From positions 1-25,548 of the forward strand of contig DATJSJ010000107.1 in NCBI GenBank assembly GCA_035504175.1: 25,548 nt of DNA. Reading direction: 5' to 3'. Shown here one piece after another: positions 14,572-22,207 of the stretch. This DNA is from DATJSJ01 sp035504175 (GTDB lineage: Bacteria; Pseudomonadota; Alphaproteobacteria; Acetobacterales; Acetobacteraceae). A model generated the notes under the pieces. That model ran no database searches and was not told the DNA's origin. It saw only the letters and a program-made list of their open reading frames with translations. The position numbers and the translations under genes were made by a program. Within the stretch, counting starts at the first letter, position 1, and each line of letters opens with the position of its first letter.

Positions 14572-14919
14572 TTACATCGTCCAGATCGGCCGGACCTCGA
14601 TCGAGCCGTACGCGGCGCCCGGGCAGCGCGCCGCCCAGGTGAGTGCCGCGTCGAGGTCCGGTACCTCGATCAGGAAATAGCCGCCGAGCTGTTCGCGGGT
14701 CTCCGCGTAGGGTCCGTTCAGCACCTCGGTCTTGCCATCCCGCACCCGGACGGTCGTCGCGGCGGCGGTTGGCCGCAACCGGTTGCCGCCGCGCATGATT
14801 CCGGCCTCGCGCATCGCCTCGGAATAGGCGGCGTAGGCGGCCACCGTGCGGCTGGTATCCGCCTCGCTGGCCGCCTCCATCCGCGCCTCGTCGCCGCTGA
14901 TCAGGAGCATGTACTGCAT
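14572..14919 (-). CDS. DGPF/YCII-related protein
   Basis: The 115-aa protein is a YCII-related (DGPF domain) ferredoxin-like fold: MQYMLLISGDEARME at the start, NRLRPTAAATTVRVRDGKTEVLNGPYAETREQLGGYFLIEVPDLDAA in the centre, and AYGSIEVRPIWTM at the end. The eponymous DGPF is NGPY here. The biochemical role of these proteins is not established, but they are the standard partners of ECF42 sigma factors, and the sigma gene follows within 5 bp. ATG 14919 has AAAGGTG about six bases upstream and gives the family N-terminus; in-frame starts further upstream add an unrelated tail. No conserved catalytic triad is apparent. Confidence 0.9.
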   Translation of the reverse strand: MQYMLLISGDEARMEAASEADTSRTVAAYAAYSEAMREAGIMRGGNRLRPTAAATTVRVRDGKTEVLNGPYAETREQLGGYFLIEVPDLDAALTWAARCPGAAYGSIEVRPIWTM

Positions 14920-15019
14920 GTCCACACCTTTGCCTGTGGCCGGACCCCATGTCCGACTATCTCCATGACGTTCGAGCCCGGTCGGGTGCGACATCGGCGC
15001 AGGCGGCGCGGCGCTCCGT

Positions 15020-15045
15020 CGGCGGACTCAGGCGGCGGACTCAGG
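15020..15045. repeat. 13-bp tandem duplication over the cysK stop codon
   Basis: The unit CGGCGGACTCAGG occurs twice in direct tandem (15020-15032 and 15033-15045). Each copy holds the TCA that reads TGA on the minus strand; the copy at 15041-15043 is the cysK stop. The second TGA lies in another frame. Confidence 0.8.
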
Positions 15046-16096
15046 CGGCGGGCGGCAGTTGATAGCCCGGCGTCGAAGCGGCGATGGCGCGCTCCTCCTC
15101 GTTCATGTCGGGCGTGACGTCGGCGAACAGCGGCGTGCTCAGGTAGCGCTCGCCCGTATCGGGCAGCATGCAGAGCACGACCGATCCATGTGGCGCCTGG
15201 GCGCAGACCTTCAGCGCGCCGGCGAAAGTGGCACCCGAGGTGATGCCGACGAAGATGCCCTCCTTCTGCGCCAGATCGCGGCTGCAGCGCATCGCCTCGG
15301 CGTTGGCGATGCGCAGCAGTTCGTGAATGCGGCCCGTCGCCACCGCGTCGCCGGTCAGCTTGGGGATGAAATCCGGGCTCCAGCCCTGCATCGGATGCGG
15401 CTTGAAGGCCGGGTGCGGCGCTGCCGGCGAACCGTCCGGCCGTCGCTCCTGGGCGACGCCGCTGGTCAGCATCGGCGCGTCTTCCGGCTCGCAGACCACG
15501 ATCTTCGTCTCGGGCCGCTCCGTCGCCAGCACCCGCGCGACCCCCTTCAGCGTGCCGCCGGTGCCGAAGCCGGTGACCCAGTAATCGAGCCGGCTGTCAC
15601 GGAAATCGTCGATGATCTCCCGCGCCGTGGTGCGCGAGTGCATGTCGGGATTGGCCTCGTTCTCGAACTGGCGGGTGAGGAACCAGCCATGCGCGTCGGC
15701 AAGTTCGATCGCCTTGTTCACCATGCCGACGCCGCGCGCCGCGGCCGGCGTCAGCACCACGCGTGCGCCGAGGAAGCGCATCAGCCGGCGCCGCTCGACG
15801 CTGAAGCTTTCCGCCATGGTGACGACCAGCGGATAGCCCTTCTGCGCGCAGACCATGGCGAGGCCGATGCCGGTATTGCCGCTCGTCGCCTCGATCACCG
15901 TCTGGCCGGGCTTGAGGCTGCCGTCGCGCTCCGCGGCTTCAATCACGCCGAGTGCCAGCCGGTCTTTCACCGAGCCGAGCGGATTGAACGCTTCCATCTT
16001 AACGTAGAGGTCGACGCCCTCCGGGGCGAGACGGCCGATCTTGACTACCGGCGTATTCCCGACCGTCTCGAGGATATTGGCGAACCGGCGACCCAT
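15041..16096 (-). CDS. cysK: Cysteine synthase A (O-acetylserine sulfhydrylase)
   Basis: CysK makes cysteine from O-acetylserine and sulfide with pyridoxal phosphate. The 351-aa product starts MGRRFANILETVGNTPVVKIG. It carries the PLP lysine in FNPLGSVKDRLALGV (about residue 45), the substrate loop EATSGNTGIGLA and the phosphate-binding GTGGT (in WVTGFGTGGTLKGV). ATG 16096 has GGAGGA five bases upstream, a decisive ribosome binding site; the upstream in-frame extension is a shadow. It is slightly longer than enterobacterial CysK because of an insert rich in Pro and His before MQGWSPDFIPKL (around residues 225-245) and a C-terminal tail. A cystathionine-beta-synthase-like activity cannot be excluded from sequence alone. 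It is monocistronic as far as can be seen, with the DGPF gene 122 bp downstream. Confidence 0.93.
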   Translation of the reverse strand: MGRRFANILETVGNTPVVKIGRLAPEGVDLYVKMEAFNPLGSVKDRLALGVIEAAERDGSLKPGQTVIEATSGNTGIGLAMVCAQKGYPLVVTMAESFSVERRRLMRFLGARVVLTPAAARGVGMVNKAIELADAHGWFLTRQFENEANPDMHSRTTAREIIDDFRDSRLDYWVTGFGTGGTLKGVARVLATERPETKIVVCEPEDAPMLTSGVAQERRPDGSPAAPHPAFKPHPMQGWSPDFIPKLTGDAVATGRIHELLRIANAEAMRCSRDLAQKEGIFVGITSGATFAGALKVCAQAPHGSVVLCMLPDTGERYLSTPLFADVTPDMNEEERAIAASTPGYQLPPAA

Positions 16097-16389
16097 GCGT
16101 TCCTCCTGCCCTGCTTGATACCGGGCCGGAGCATAGCCCCTCGGGCAGGAAAGGCGGAATGTCGGCCCCGCGGGGCGGGGGGATGCTGCGGATTGGCTGC
16201 CGCCGGGTCGCTCGCCGGCGGGCGCGAGCGGGCGATCGCGACCGGTGCGGCTTGTCCGCCCAACCACGCCCGACACCGCCGGCGCGGCGCACGTCATTGC
16301 CGCGCGTTCGGTTCGGGTCGCTTCGCCCGCGTGGTCCTGCGCCCGATCAAACACCCATCGGCTGAGGCTACCGTTTGCGATGCCCGCGC
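16097..16389. other. Intergenic region upstream of cysK, no gene seen
   Basis: This 293-bp interval lies between the fructokinase stop and the cysK start, both on the minus strand. Open frames through it are continuations of antisense shadows. The only promoter-like match is TATGCT (minus strand, 16130-16135) as a possible -10, with no convincing -35. No CysB-like or riboswitch structure was recognised. Confidence 0.5.
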
Positions 16390-17313
16390 TTACGCGGGGT
16401 CGGCAGCCGGCCACAGCCAAGCGGCGCCACGCACGCCGGAACTGTCGCCATGCTTGTTCGGCACGATCGGCGTGCGCACGAAATCGCTGAACACGTATCT
16501 CGGCAGCAGCTTCGGCACCTCGTGATAGAGGTGCTCCATGTTGGAAAGACCGCCGCCGAGCACGACCACATCGGGATCGATCACATTGATCACCACGGCG
16601 AGTCCGCGCGCCATGCGGTCGACATGCCGTTCGAGCGCTGCCTGCGCTTGTGCGTCGCCAGCCGCGGCGCGGGCCGGAATCGAGCTCGCATCGCGCGCCA
16701 GCGGTCCGTCGCAGTCGCGCGCCAGCGCCGTGCCGGAAATCCACAGCTCCAGGCAATTGTGCTGCCCGCACCAGCAGCGCGGACCGGGACTTTCCTCCGC
16801 GCTCGGCCAGGGCAGCGGAATGTGGCCCCATTCGCCGGCGACGCGATTGCGCCCTTCGATGATCTGGCGATTCACCACGATACCGGCGCCGCAGCCGGTG
16901 CCGACGATCACGCCGAACACGACGCGCTGACCGGCGCCGGCGCCGTCCACCGCCTCGGACAGCGCGAAGCAGTTGGCGTCATTGGCGACGCGCACCTCGC
17001 GCGCCAGCGCCTCGCTCAGGTCGCGGTCGATCGGATGGCCGTTCAGCGCGTTGGAATTGGCGTTCTTCACCAGGCCGGTCACCGGGCTGATGACGCCGGG
17101 AATGCCCATGCCGACCGTCGCGGTCGCGCCAAGTTCCTGTTCCACCGAGCGGACCAGTCCGACGATCGCGTCCACCGCCTCGTCATAGGCCGCCTGTCCG
17201 CCGGCCTGCGGCGTCGGGATGCGCCGGCGGATCAGGATCTCGCCCGCCTGATTGAGGGCGGCGATCTCCGTCTTCGTGCCGCCCAGATCCACGCCGATGC
17301 GGAACATGCTCAT
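16390..17313 (-). CDS. mak: ROK-family fructokinase, Mak-like
   Basis: The 307-aa ROK kinase begins MSMFRIGVDLGGTKTEIAAL, with the ATP phosphate loop DLGGTKT. GIPGVISPVTGLVKNANSNALNG and VANDANCFALSEAVDGAGAG carry the sugar-binding Asn-Asp. The ROK zinc motif is CWCGQHNCLE (after GHIPLPWPSAEESPGPR). The end KHGDSSGVRGAAWLWP is nearly identical to that of E. coli Mak (YajF), a manno(fructo)kinase. It should phosphorylate fructose or a related hexose with ATP in the cytosol. A GGAGGA lies 10 bases before ATG 17313; the second ATG at 17307 is an alternative. It is divergent from a TusA-like gene and no sugar transporter is nearby. Confidence 0.9.
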   Translation of the reverse strand: MSMFRIGVDLGGTKTEIAALNQAGEILIRRRIPTPQAGGQAAYDEAVDAIVGLVRSVEQELGATATVGMGIPGVISPVTGLVKNANSNALNGHPIDRDLSEALAREVRVANDANCFALSEAVDGAGAGQRVVFGVIVGTGCGAGIVVNRQIIEGRNRVAGEWGHIPLPWPSAEESPGPRCWCGQHNCLELWISGTALARDCDGPLARDASSIPARAAAGDAQAQAALERHVDRMARGLAVVINVIDPDVVVLGGGLSNMEHLYHEVPKLLPRYVFSDFVRTPIVPNKHGDSSGVRGAAWLWPAADPA

Positions 17314-17425
17314 GCCGCGCCTGTCCTCCCCCGGAGCCGACGGTTGCCGGCTGCCGCTTGCCGGCCTCTCCGCCGCCGCCGCAGGATAGGCCGGCGGCGG
17401 GGGCGTCCAAGACAGCGGAGGAATG

Positions 17426-17683
17426 ATGAGCGAGACGGTGCTGGACGTGAAGGGCATGAAATGTCCGCTGCCGGTACTGCGCGCCAACCGCGCGCTGCGC
17501 GGCATGCCGCCCGGCGCGCGGCTGCGCGTGCTCGCCACCGATCGGGCCGCGGTCGCGGATTTCCAGGCCTTCTGCCGCGAGACCGGCCATGCTCTGGTCG
17601 CCTGGAGTGCGGAGGGCGAGGTGCTGAGTTTCGTCATCCGGCGGCGCGACGCCACCGCCGACGCACCCGCCGGCGGAGGCTGA
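17426..17683 (+). CDS. TusA-family sulfur carrier protein
   Basis: The 85-aa protein shows the standard TusA motif: LDVKGMKCPLPVLRANRALRGMPPGARLRVLATD, with the persulfide Cys13 in a complete CPLP, followed by AVADFQAFCRETGHALVAW and a strand ending LSFVIRR. Two ATGs are adjacent (17423 and 17426). GGAGGA at 17417-17422 leaves no space for the first and three bases for the second, so 17426 is preferred. The stop is 2 bp before the GTG of the histone-deacetylase-like gene, which indicates an operon. The true partner of the sulfur relay is not visible. It is more canonical than the paralogue at 8832. Confidence 0.9.
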   Translation: MSETVLDVKGMKCPLPVLRANRALRGMPPGARLRVLATDRAAVADFQAFCRETGHALVAWSAEGEVLSFVIRRRDATADAPAGGG

Positions 17684-17685
17684 GC

Positions 17686-18618
17686 GTGCCGGTCGCGCTG
17701 TTCACCCATCCCGCCTGCCTCGGCCACGAGCCCGGCGCCTCGCATCCGGAATGCCCGGACCGGCTGCGCGTCGTGCTGCAGGCGCTCGAGCACCCGGATT
17801 TCGTGCCGCTGCTGCGCGAGCGCGCGCCCGAGGCGACGCACGAGCAACTGACCGCGGTGCACCCGGCGGACTACGTCGCCGACATTCTCGAGATCCGGCC
17901 GCCGCCCGGTGAGGTGGTCGCGCTCGATGGCGACACCTTGATGTCGGCGGGCAGCGCCGACGCGGCGCTGCGGGCCGCCGGCGGTGCCTGCGCCGCGGTG
18001 GATGCGGTGATGGAGGGCTGGGCCCGCGCCGCCTTCGTCGCCACCCGCCCGCCCGGTCACCACGCCGAGCCGGCGCGAGCGATGGGGTTCTGCCTGTTCG
18101 CCAACGCCGCCATCGCCGCGCGGCACGCCCAGGCACGCTGGGGGCTGCAGCGCGTCGCGGTGCTGGATTTCGACGTGCATCACGGCAACGGCACGCAGGC
18201 GATTCTCGCCGGTGATTCCCGCCTGTTCTACGGCTCGACGCATCAGCATCCCTGCTATCCCGGCACCGGGCTAGCCGCCGAAACCGGCATCGCCGGCAAT
18301 GTCGTGAACGTGCCGCTGCCCCCTGGCACCACGGGCGAGGCGTTCCGCGCCGCCTGGGAGCTGCAGATCCTTCCGGCCCTGCGCGACCACGGGCCCGAGC
18401 TGCTGATCGTCTCCGCCGGATTCGACGCCCATCGCGCCGACCCGATGGCCCAGCTTCGCCTGGACACCTCCGATTTCGGCTGGATCACCGACCGTCTGCT
18501 CGCGGTGGCGGAGGGGTGCTGCGGCGGCCGGATCGTCTCGGTGCTGGAGGGCGGCTACGATCTCGGCGCGCTGGCCACCAGCGCCGCCTTGCATGTCCGG
18601 CGCCTGATGCGCAATTGA
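17686..18618 (+). CDS. Histone deacetylase-fold zinc hydrolase (AcuC/acetylpolyamine amidohydrolase type)
   Basis: The 310-aa protein has the arginase/deacetylase fold motifs: HPECPDRLRVVLQAL near the N-terminus, RPPGHHAEPARAMGFCLFAN with the paired catalytic His, VLDFDVHHGNGTQAIL with zinc ligands Asp and His, and FDAHRADPMAQL with the third ligand. It ends GGYDLGALATSAALHVRRLM. Bacterial members deacetylate acetylated polyamines, acetoin-pathway proteins or lysines. The substrate here is unknown. GTG 17686 follows the tusA-like stop by 2 bp and is preceded by GGAGG overlapping the end of that gene, so translation is coupled. Confidence 0.92.
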   Translation: MPVALFTHPACLGHEPGASHPECPDRLRVVLQALEHPDFVPLLRERAPEATHEQLTAVHPADYVADILEIRPPPGEVVALDGDTLMSAGSADAALRAAGGACAAVDAVMEGWARAAFVATRPPGHHAEPARAMGFCLFANAAIAARHAQARWGLQRVAVLDFDVHHGNGTQAILAGDSRLFYGSTHQHPCYPGTGLAAETGIAGNVVNVPLPPGTTGEAFRAAWELQILPALRDHGPELLIVSAGFDAHRADPMAQLRLDTSDFGWITDRLLAVAEGCCGGRIVSVLEGGYDLGALATSAALHVRRLMRN

Positions 18619-18661
18619 CACAACGGGCTGAGCGGCTGTGTCGGCCGTGCATCACGTTCCT

Positions 18662-18699
18662 GGTAAAGCCCCTTGCCGGCCGGCGGCGGACTCTTTACC
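18662..18699. other. Inverted repeat in the xseB leader region
   Basis: GGTAAAG (18662-18668) and CTTTACC (18693-18699) are perfect 7-bp arms around a G/C-rich loop containing GCCGGCCGGC. It sits 43 bases after the deacetylase-like gene and about 150 before xseB, so it may be a terminator or a leader structure. The interval 18619-18851 has no other feature I recognise. Confidence 0.3.
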
Positions 18700-18851
18700 C
18701 GAACGGAGTGTCTCCGGTTCGCGCCGGATTGCGGCCGGGGCCACCCGGCGGCGCGGGGCGGCGGCCCGGCCGCGCGGTAACGGGTCATGGGGCCGGCTCA
18801 CGCCGGTTGGGGCGGCGCCGGCCGCCGAGCGGAAGGGTTTGCTTGGGAGCC

Positions 18852-19082
18852 ATGTCGGACGAAATCGGCAGCCTGTCCTTCGAGGACGCCCTGGCCGAGC
18901 TGGAACGGATCGTCCGCGCCCTGGAGGGCGGGCAGCAGAAGCTCGACGAGGCGATCGCCGCCTACGAGCGCGGCGCCGCGCTGCGCCGGCATTGCGAGGC
19001 GCGGCTGGCCGAGGCGGAGATGCGGGTGCAGGCCATCGTCGAGCGCGCCGACGGCACGCTCGCAACGCAGACCGTGGAATGA
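18852..19082 (+). CDS. xseB: Exodeoxyribonuclease VII small subunit
   Basis: The 76-aa protein is a full-length XseB: LSFEDALAELERIVRALEGGQQKLDEAIAAYERGAALRRHCEARLAEAEMRV, two helices forming a hairpin, with the characteristic FE(D/E)AL.ELE.IV pattern and the Leu-rich second helix. It combines with the large subunit XseA (not in the window) to degrade single-stranded DNA. ATG 18852 has GGGAG just upstream and GGAAGGG farther away. It heads the xseB-ispA-dxs cluster, a widely conserved arrangement. Its stop overlaps the ATG of a 47-codon ORF (ATGA), which in turn overlaps ispA. Confidence 0.95.
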   Translation: MSDEIGSLSFEDALAELERIVRALEGGQQKLDEAIAAYERGAALRRHCEARLAEAEMRVQAIVERADGTLATQTVE

Positions 19083-19222
19083 GCGCGGCACCCGCCCCCA
19101 CGGCCCGGCCATATCCGGACGCGGCGCCGCTTTTCGCGATTGCGGGCCTGGCCCTTCAGGGCGCGGCGAAGCCGGCGGCGCGAGGCGCGGGCCCGGCCGC
19201 CGCACCAGGGCCCGCGGCATGA
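19079..19222 (+). CDS. Possible 47-aa coupling ORF between xseB and ispA
   Basis: ATG 19079 overlaps the xseB stop as ATGA, and the ORF's own TGA (19220-19222) overlaps the ispA ATG (19219) as ATGA. It thus fills exactly the 136-bp gap between the two genes in a chain of stop-start overlaps. The product (MSAAPAPTARPYPDAAPLFA, then IAGLALQGAAKPAARGAGPA) is Ala/Pro-rich low complexity with no family resemblance. It may only keep ribosomes moving towards ispA. A chance open frame in GC-rich DNA is possible, but two exact overlaps are less likely by chance. Confidence 0.4.
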   Translation: MSAAPAPTARPYPDAAPLFAIAGLALQGAAKPAARGAGPAAAPGPAA

Positions 19223-20151
19223 CCGGCCTCGCGGAGCCGGTCACGGCGGAGGACGAGCTGCGCGATGCGCTGCGCGACGCGGCGCAGCTCATCGAGACCG
19301 AGCTGGACGCGCTGTTGCCGCCCGTCGAAGGCCCCGAATCACGCCTGGTCGAGGCGATGCGCTATGCGGCCCTCGGCGGCGGCAAGCGGCTGCGCGGCTT
19401 CCTGGTGATGGAGGTCGCCGGCCTGTTCGCGGTCTCGCCCACTTGCGCCGCCCGCGTCGCCGCCTCGGTCGAAATGCTGCACGCCTATTCGCTGGTGCAT
19501 GACGATCTGCCGGCGATGGACGATGACGACCTGCGCCGCGGCCAGCCGTCCTGCCACCGTGCCTATGACGAGGCGACGGCGATCCTGGTGGGCGACGCGC
19601 TGCAGACCCGCGCCTTCGAGGTGCTGGCGGAGCCCGACACTCATTCCGACCCGTTGGCCCGCTGCGAGCTCGCGATGGCACTGGCGGCGGCGAGCGGTGC
19701 CCGCGGGATGGCGGGCGGGCAGATGATCGACATGCTGGCGCCGGCGCTGGCCGCGGCCGGCACGCCGCTCAGTGCCGCCGGCGTCGCCCGGCTGCAGGCG
19801 CTCAAGACCGGGCGGCTGCTGCAGTACAGCGCCGAGGCGGGCGCGATTCTCGGTCGCGCCGCGGCTCCCGTCCGGGCGCAGATCGCCGCTTTCGGCCGCG
19901 ATCTTGGCGCCGCGTTCCAGATCGCCGACGATCTGCTGGACGCGACGGGCAGCACTGAGGAGACCGGCAAGACCGCCGGCAAGGACGCCACCGCCGGCAA
20001 GGCGACGCTGGTCGCATTGCTGGGGGTGGAACGGGCGGCGGCTCAGGCGGGCATGCTGGCGGAGCAGGCTGCCTCGCATCTCGACGCGTTCGGAGCCAGG
20101 GCCGACCGGCTACGTGCCCTCGCGTTCTACGTCGTATCCCGAAGGAGCTGA
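19219..20151 (+). CDS. ispA: Farnesyl (polyprenyl) diphosphate synthase
   Basis: IspA condenses dimethylallyl or geranyl diphosphate with isopentenyl diphosphate to farnesyl diphosphate, the precursor of hopanoids, quinone tails and undecaprenol. The 310-aa protein has GGGKRLRGFLVME, the first Asp-rich motif DDLPAMDDDDLRRG (about residues 96-109) and LKTGRLLQYSAEAGAIL. The second Asp-rich motif is FQIADDLLDATG, followed by GKDATAGKATLVALLG. The C-terminus ends ALAFYVVSRRS. ATG 19219 overlaps the stop of the small ORF. Dxs follows 5 bp after the stop, consistent with one transcript from xseB to dxs. Chain length is inferred from the family. Confidence 0.95.
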   Translation: MTGLAEPVTAEDELRDALRDAAQLIETELDALLPPVEGPESRLVEAMRYAALGGGKRLRGFLVMEVAGLFAVSPTCAARVAASVEMLHAYSLVHDDLPAMDDDDLRRGQPSCHRAYDEATAILVGDALQTRAFEVLAEPDTHSDPLARCELAMALAAASGARGMAGGQMIDMLAPALAAAGTPLSAAGVARLQALKTGRLLQYSAEAGAILGRAAAPVRAQIAAFGRDLGAAFQIADDLLDATGSTEETGKTAGKDATAGKATLVALLGVERAAAQAGMLAEQAASHLDAFGARADRLRALAFYVVSRRS

Positions 20152-20156
20152 AGCGA

Positions 20157-22181
20157 ATGGCCCAGGGAGTCAGTCGCGAGGGAGTCAGTCGCGAGGGAGT
20201 CGGTCTCGGCGGCACGCGGAGCGGCGGGACCGTCGCCGCGTCCCGGCCGGCGACGCCACTGCTCGATCGTGTGGGCGTCCCGCGCGACCTGCGCAATTTC
20301 TCGCCCGAGCAGCTCCGCCAGCTCGCCGACGAGCTGCGTGCCGAGGTGATCGACACGGTCTCTGTCACCGGTGGGCATCTCGGCGCCTCGCTCGGCGTCG
20401 TCGAGCTGACCGTCGCACTGCATGCCATCTTCGACACGCCACGCGACCGGCTGATCTGGGACGTCGGCCACCAGGCCTATCCGCACAAGATCCTGACCGG
20501 GCGGCGCGATCGCATCCGCACGCTGCGCCAGCCGGGCGGCCTCTCCGGCTTCACCCGCCGCGTCGAGAGCGAGTACGATCCGTTCGGGGCGGCGCATTCC
20601 TCGACCTCGATCTCCGCCGGGCTCGGCATGGCGGTGGCGCGCGACCTCAAGCGCGCCGCCGGCGATCGCAGCGAGGAGGACCGCCACGTCATCGCGGTGA
20701 TCGGCGACGGCGCGATGAGCGCCGGCATGGCGTACGAGGCGATGAACAATGCCGGCGCGATGCGCTCGCGCCTGATCGTCATCCTCAACGACAACGACAT
20801 GTCGATCGCGCCGCCGGTCGGCGCGATGAGCGCCTATCTGTCGCGGCTGATGTCGTCACGCAGCTTCCTGTCGCTGCGCGATCTCGCCGGCCGCATGGCG
20901 AAGCGTTTCCCGCGCGGCATCGAGCGCACTGCGCGCCGCGCCGAGGAATACGCCCGCGGCATCCTGACCGGCGGCACGCTGTTCGAGGAGCTGGGCTTCT
21001 ACTATCTCGGCCCGATCGACGGCCACAACATCGACCATCTGCTGCCGGTGCTGCGCAACGTGCGCGAGGCCGAGGAGGCCGGGCCGATCCTGCTGCACGT
21101 GATCACGCAGAAGGGCCGCGGCTACGCGCCGGCCGAGGCTTCGGCCGACAAGTATCACGGCGTCTCCAAGTTCAACGTCATCACCGGCGAGCAGGTGAAG
21201 GCGCCGCCCGGCCCGCCTTCCTACACCAAGGTCTTCGCCGAAAGCCTGATCCAACAGGCGGAGCACGACCCGCGCATCGTCGCGATCACCGCGGCGATGC
21301 CGTCCGGCACCGGGCTCGACCGGTTCGGCGCGCGCTTTCCCGATCGCTGCTTCGATGTCGGCATTGCCGAACAGCACGCGGTGACCTTCGCCGCCGGGCT
21401 CGCCGCCGAGGGGATGCGGCCGTTCGCCGCGATTTACTCGACCTTCCTGCAGCGCGCCTACGACCAGGTGGTGCACGACGTCGCGATCCAGAAGCTGCCG
21501 GTGCGCTTCGCCATGGACCGCGCCGGGCTGGTCGGCGCCGACGGCGCGACCCATGCCGGCAGCTTCGATCTCGCCTATCTCGGCTGCCTGCCCGGATTCG
21601 TGCTGATGGCGCCGGCCGACGAGGCCGAGCTGCGCCACATGGTGGCGACCGCCGCGACGATCGACGACGCGCCCTCAGCCATCCGCTATCCCCGCGGCGA
21701 GGGCACCGGCATCGCCCTGCCGGCGCGCGGCGAGGTGCTGGAGATCGGCCGCGGCCGCGTGCTGCGCGAAGGCGGCACGGTCGCACTTCTGTCGCTCGGG
21801 ACGCGGCTCGCGGACGCGATGCGGGCGGCGGACGAGCTGGCGGCGCGCGGCCTCTCCACCACGGTGGCGGACGCCCGCTTCGCCAAGCCGCTCGACACCG
21901 CGCTGCTGGAGCGCCTGGCGCGCGAGCACGCGGTGCTGGTGACGATCGAGGAGGGTGCGGTCGGCGGTTTCGGCGCCTGGGTCATGCAGCACCTCTCCCA
22001 GGCCGGGCTGCTGGACGGCAAGCTGCGCATGCGTGCGATGACGCTGCCGGACCGGTTCATCGATCACGGCAGCCCGAAGGGTCAGATCCAGGAGGCCGGG
22101 CTGAGCGCGGCCGAAATCACCCGCACCGTGCTGCGCGCGCTGGGTGTCGCCGAAAGTGGCGCCGCCGCGGCCCTGGCCTGA
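20157..22181 (+). CDS. dxs: 1-deoxy-D-xylulose-5-phosphate synthase
   Basis: Dxs makes 1-deoxy-D-xylulose 5-phosphate from pyruvate and glyceraldehyde 3-phosphate, the entry to the MEP isoprenoid route (and to thiamin and pyridoxal), using thiamin diphosphate. The 674-aa protein has TGGHLGASLGVVELTVALH with the catalytic His, DVGHQAYPHKILTGR, the TPP motif IGDGAMSAGMAYEAMNNA, and the transketolase-like DVGIAEQHAVTFAAGLAAEG. It ends in a C-terminal domain up to residue 670. The first 28 residues are an unusual low-complexity leader, GVSREGVSREGVGLGGTRSGG, encoded by a 15-bp tandem repeat. Conserved sequence starts near PLLDRVGVPRDLRNFSPEQL. A start at GTG/ATG inside the leader is not obviously better than ATG 20157, which lies 5 bp after ispA. 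Confidence 0.96.
   Translation: MAQGVSREGVSREGVGLGGTRSGGTVAASRPATPLLDRVGVPRDLRNFSPEQLRQLADELRAEVIDTVSVTGGHLGASLGVVELTVALHAIFDTPRDRLIWDVGHQAYPHKILTGRRDRIRTLRQPGGLSGFTRRVESEYDPFGAAHSSTSISAGLGMAVARDLKRAAGDRSEEDRHVIAVIGDGAMSAGMAYEAMNNAGAMRSRLIVILNDNDMSIAPPVGAMSAYLSRLMSSRSFLSLRDLAGRMAKRFPRGIERTARRAEEYARGILTGGTLFEELGFYYLGPIDGHNIDHLLPVLRNVREAEEAGPILLHVITQKGRGYAPAEASADKYHGVSKFNVITGEQVKAPPGPPSYTKVFAESLIQQAEHDPRIVAITAAMPSGTGLDRFGARFPDRCFDVGIAEQHAVTFAAGLAAEGMRPFAAIYSTFLQRAYDQVVHDVAIQKLPVRFAMDRAGLVGADGATHAGSFDLAYLGCLPGFVLMAPADEAELRHMVATAATIDDAPSAIRYPRGEGTGIALPARGEVLEIGRGRVLREGGTVALLSLGTRLADAMRAADELAARGLSTTVADARFAKPLDTALLERLAREHAVLVTIEEGAVGGFGAWVMQHLSQAGLLDGKLRMRAMTLPDRFIDHGSPKGQIQEAGLSAAEITRTVLRALGVAESGAAAALA
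20166..20202. repeat. 15-bp tandem repeat in the dxs 5' coding region
   Basis: The unit GGAGTCAGTCGCGAG occurs at 20166-20180 and 20181-20195, with a partial third copy (GGAGTC) from 20196. It encodes GVSRE twice and keeps the frame, so copy-number change would alter only the dispensable leader. Confidence 0.85.
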
Positions 22182-22207
22182 GGCTCCGCCGCGGGCGGCG
22201 CGCGCCG

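Noticed and set aside
16375..18618. 747-codon plus-strand frame
   Set aside because: Only its end (from GTG 17686) is the deacetylase-like gene; the earlier part is antisense to the fructokinase and overlaps the TusA-like gene.
18619..18851. Riboswitch (for example TPP) ahead of the xseB-ispA-dxs genes
   Set aside because: No recognisable conserved core was found; only a short 7-bp inverted repeat is visible.
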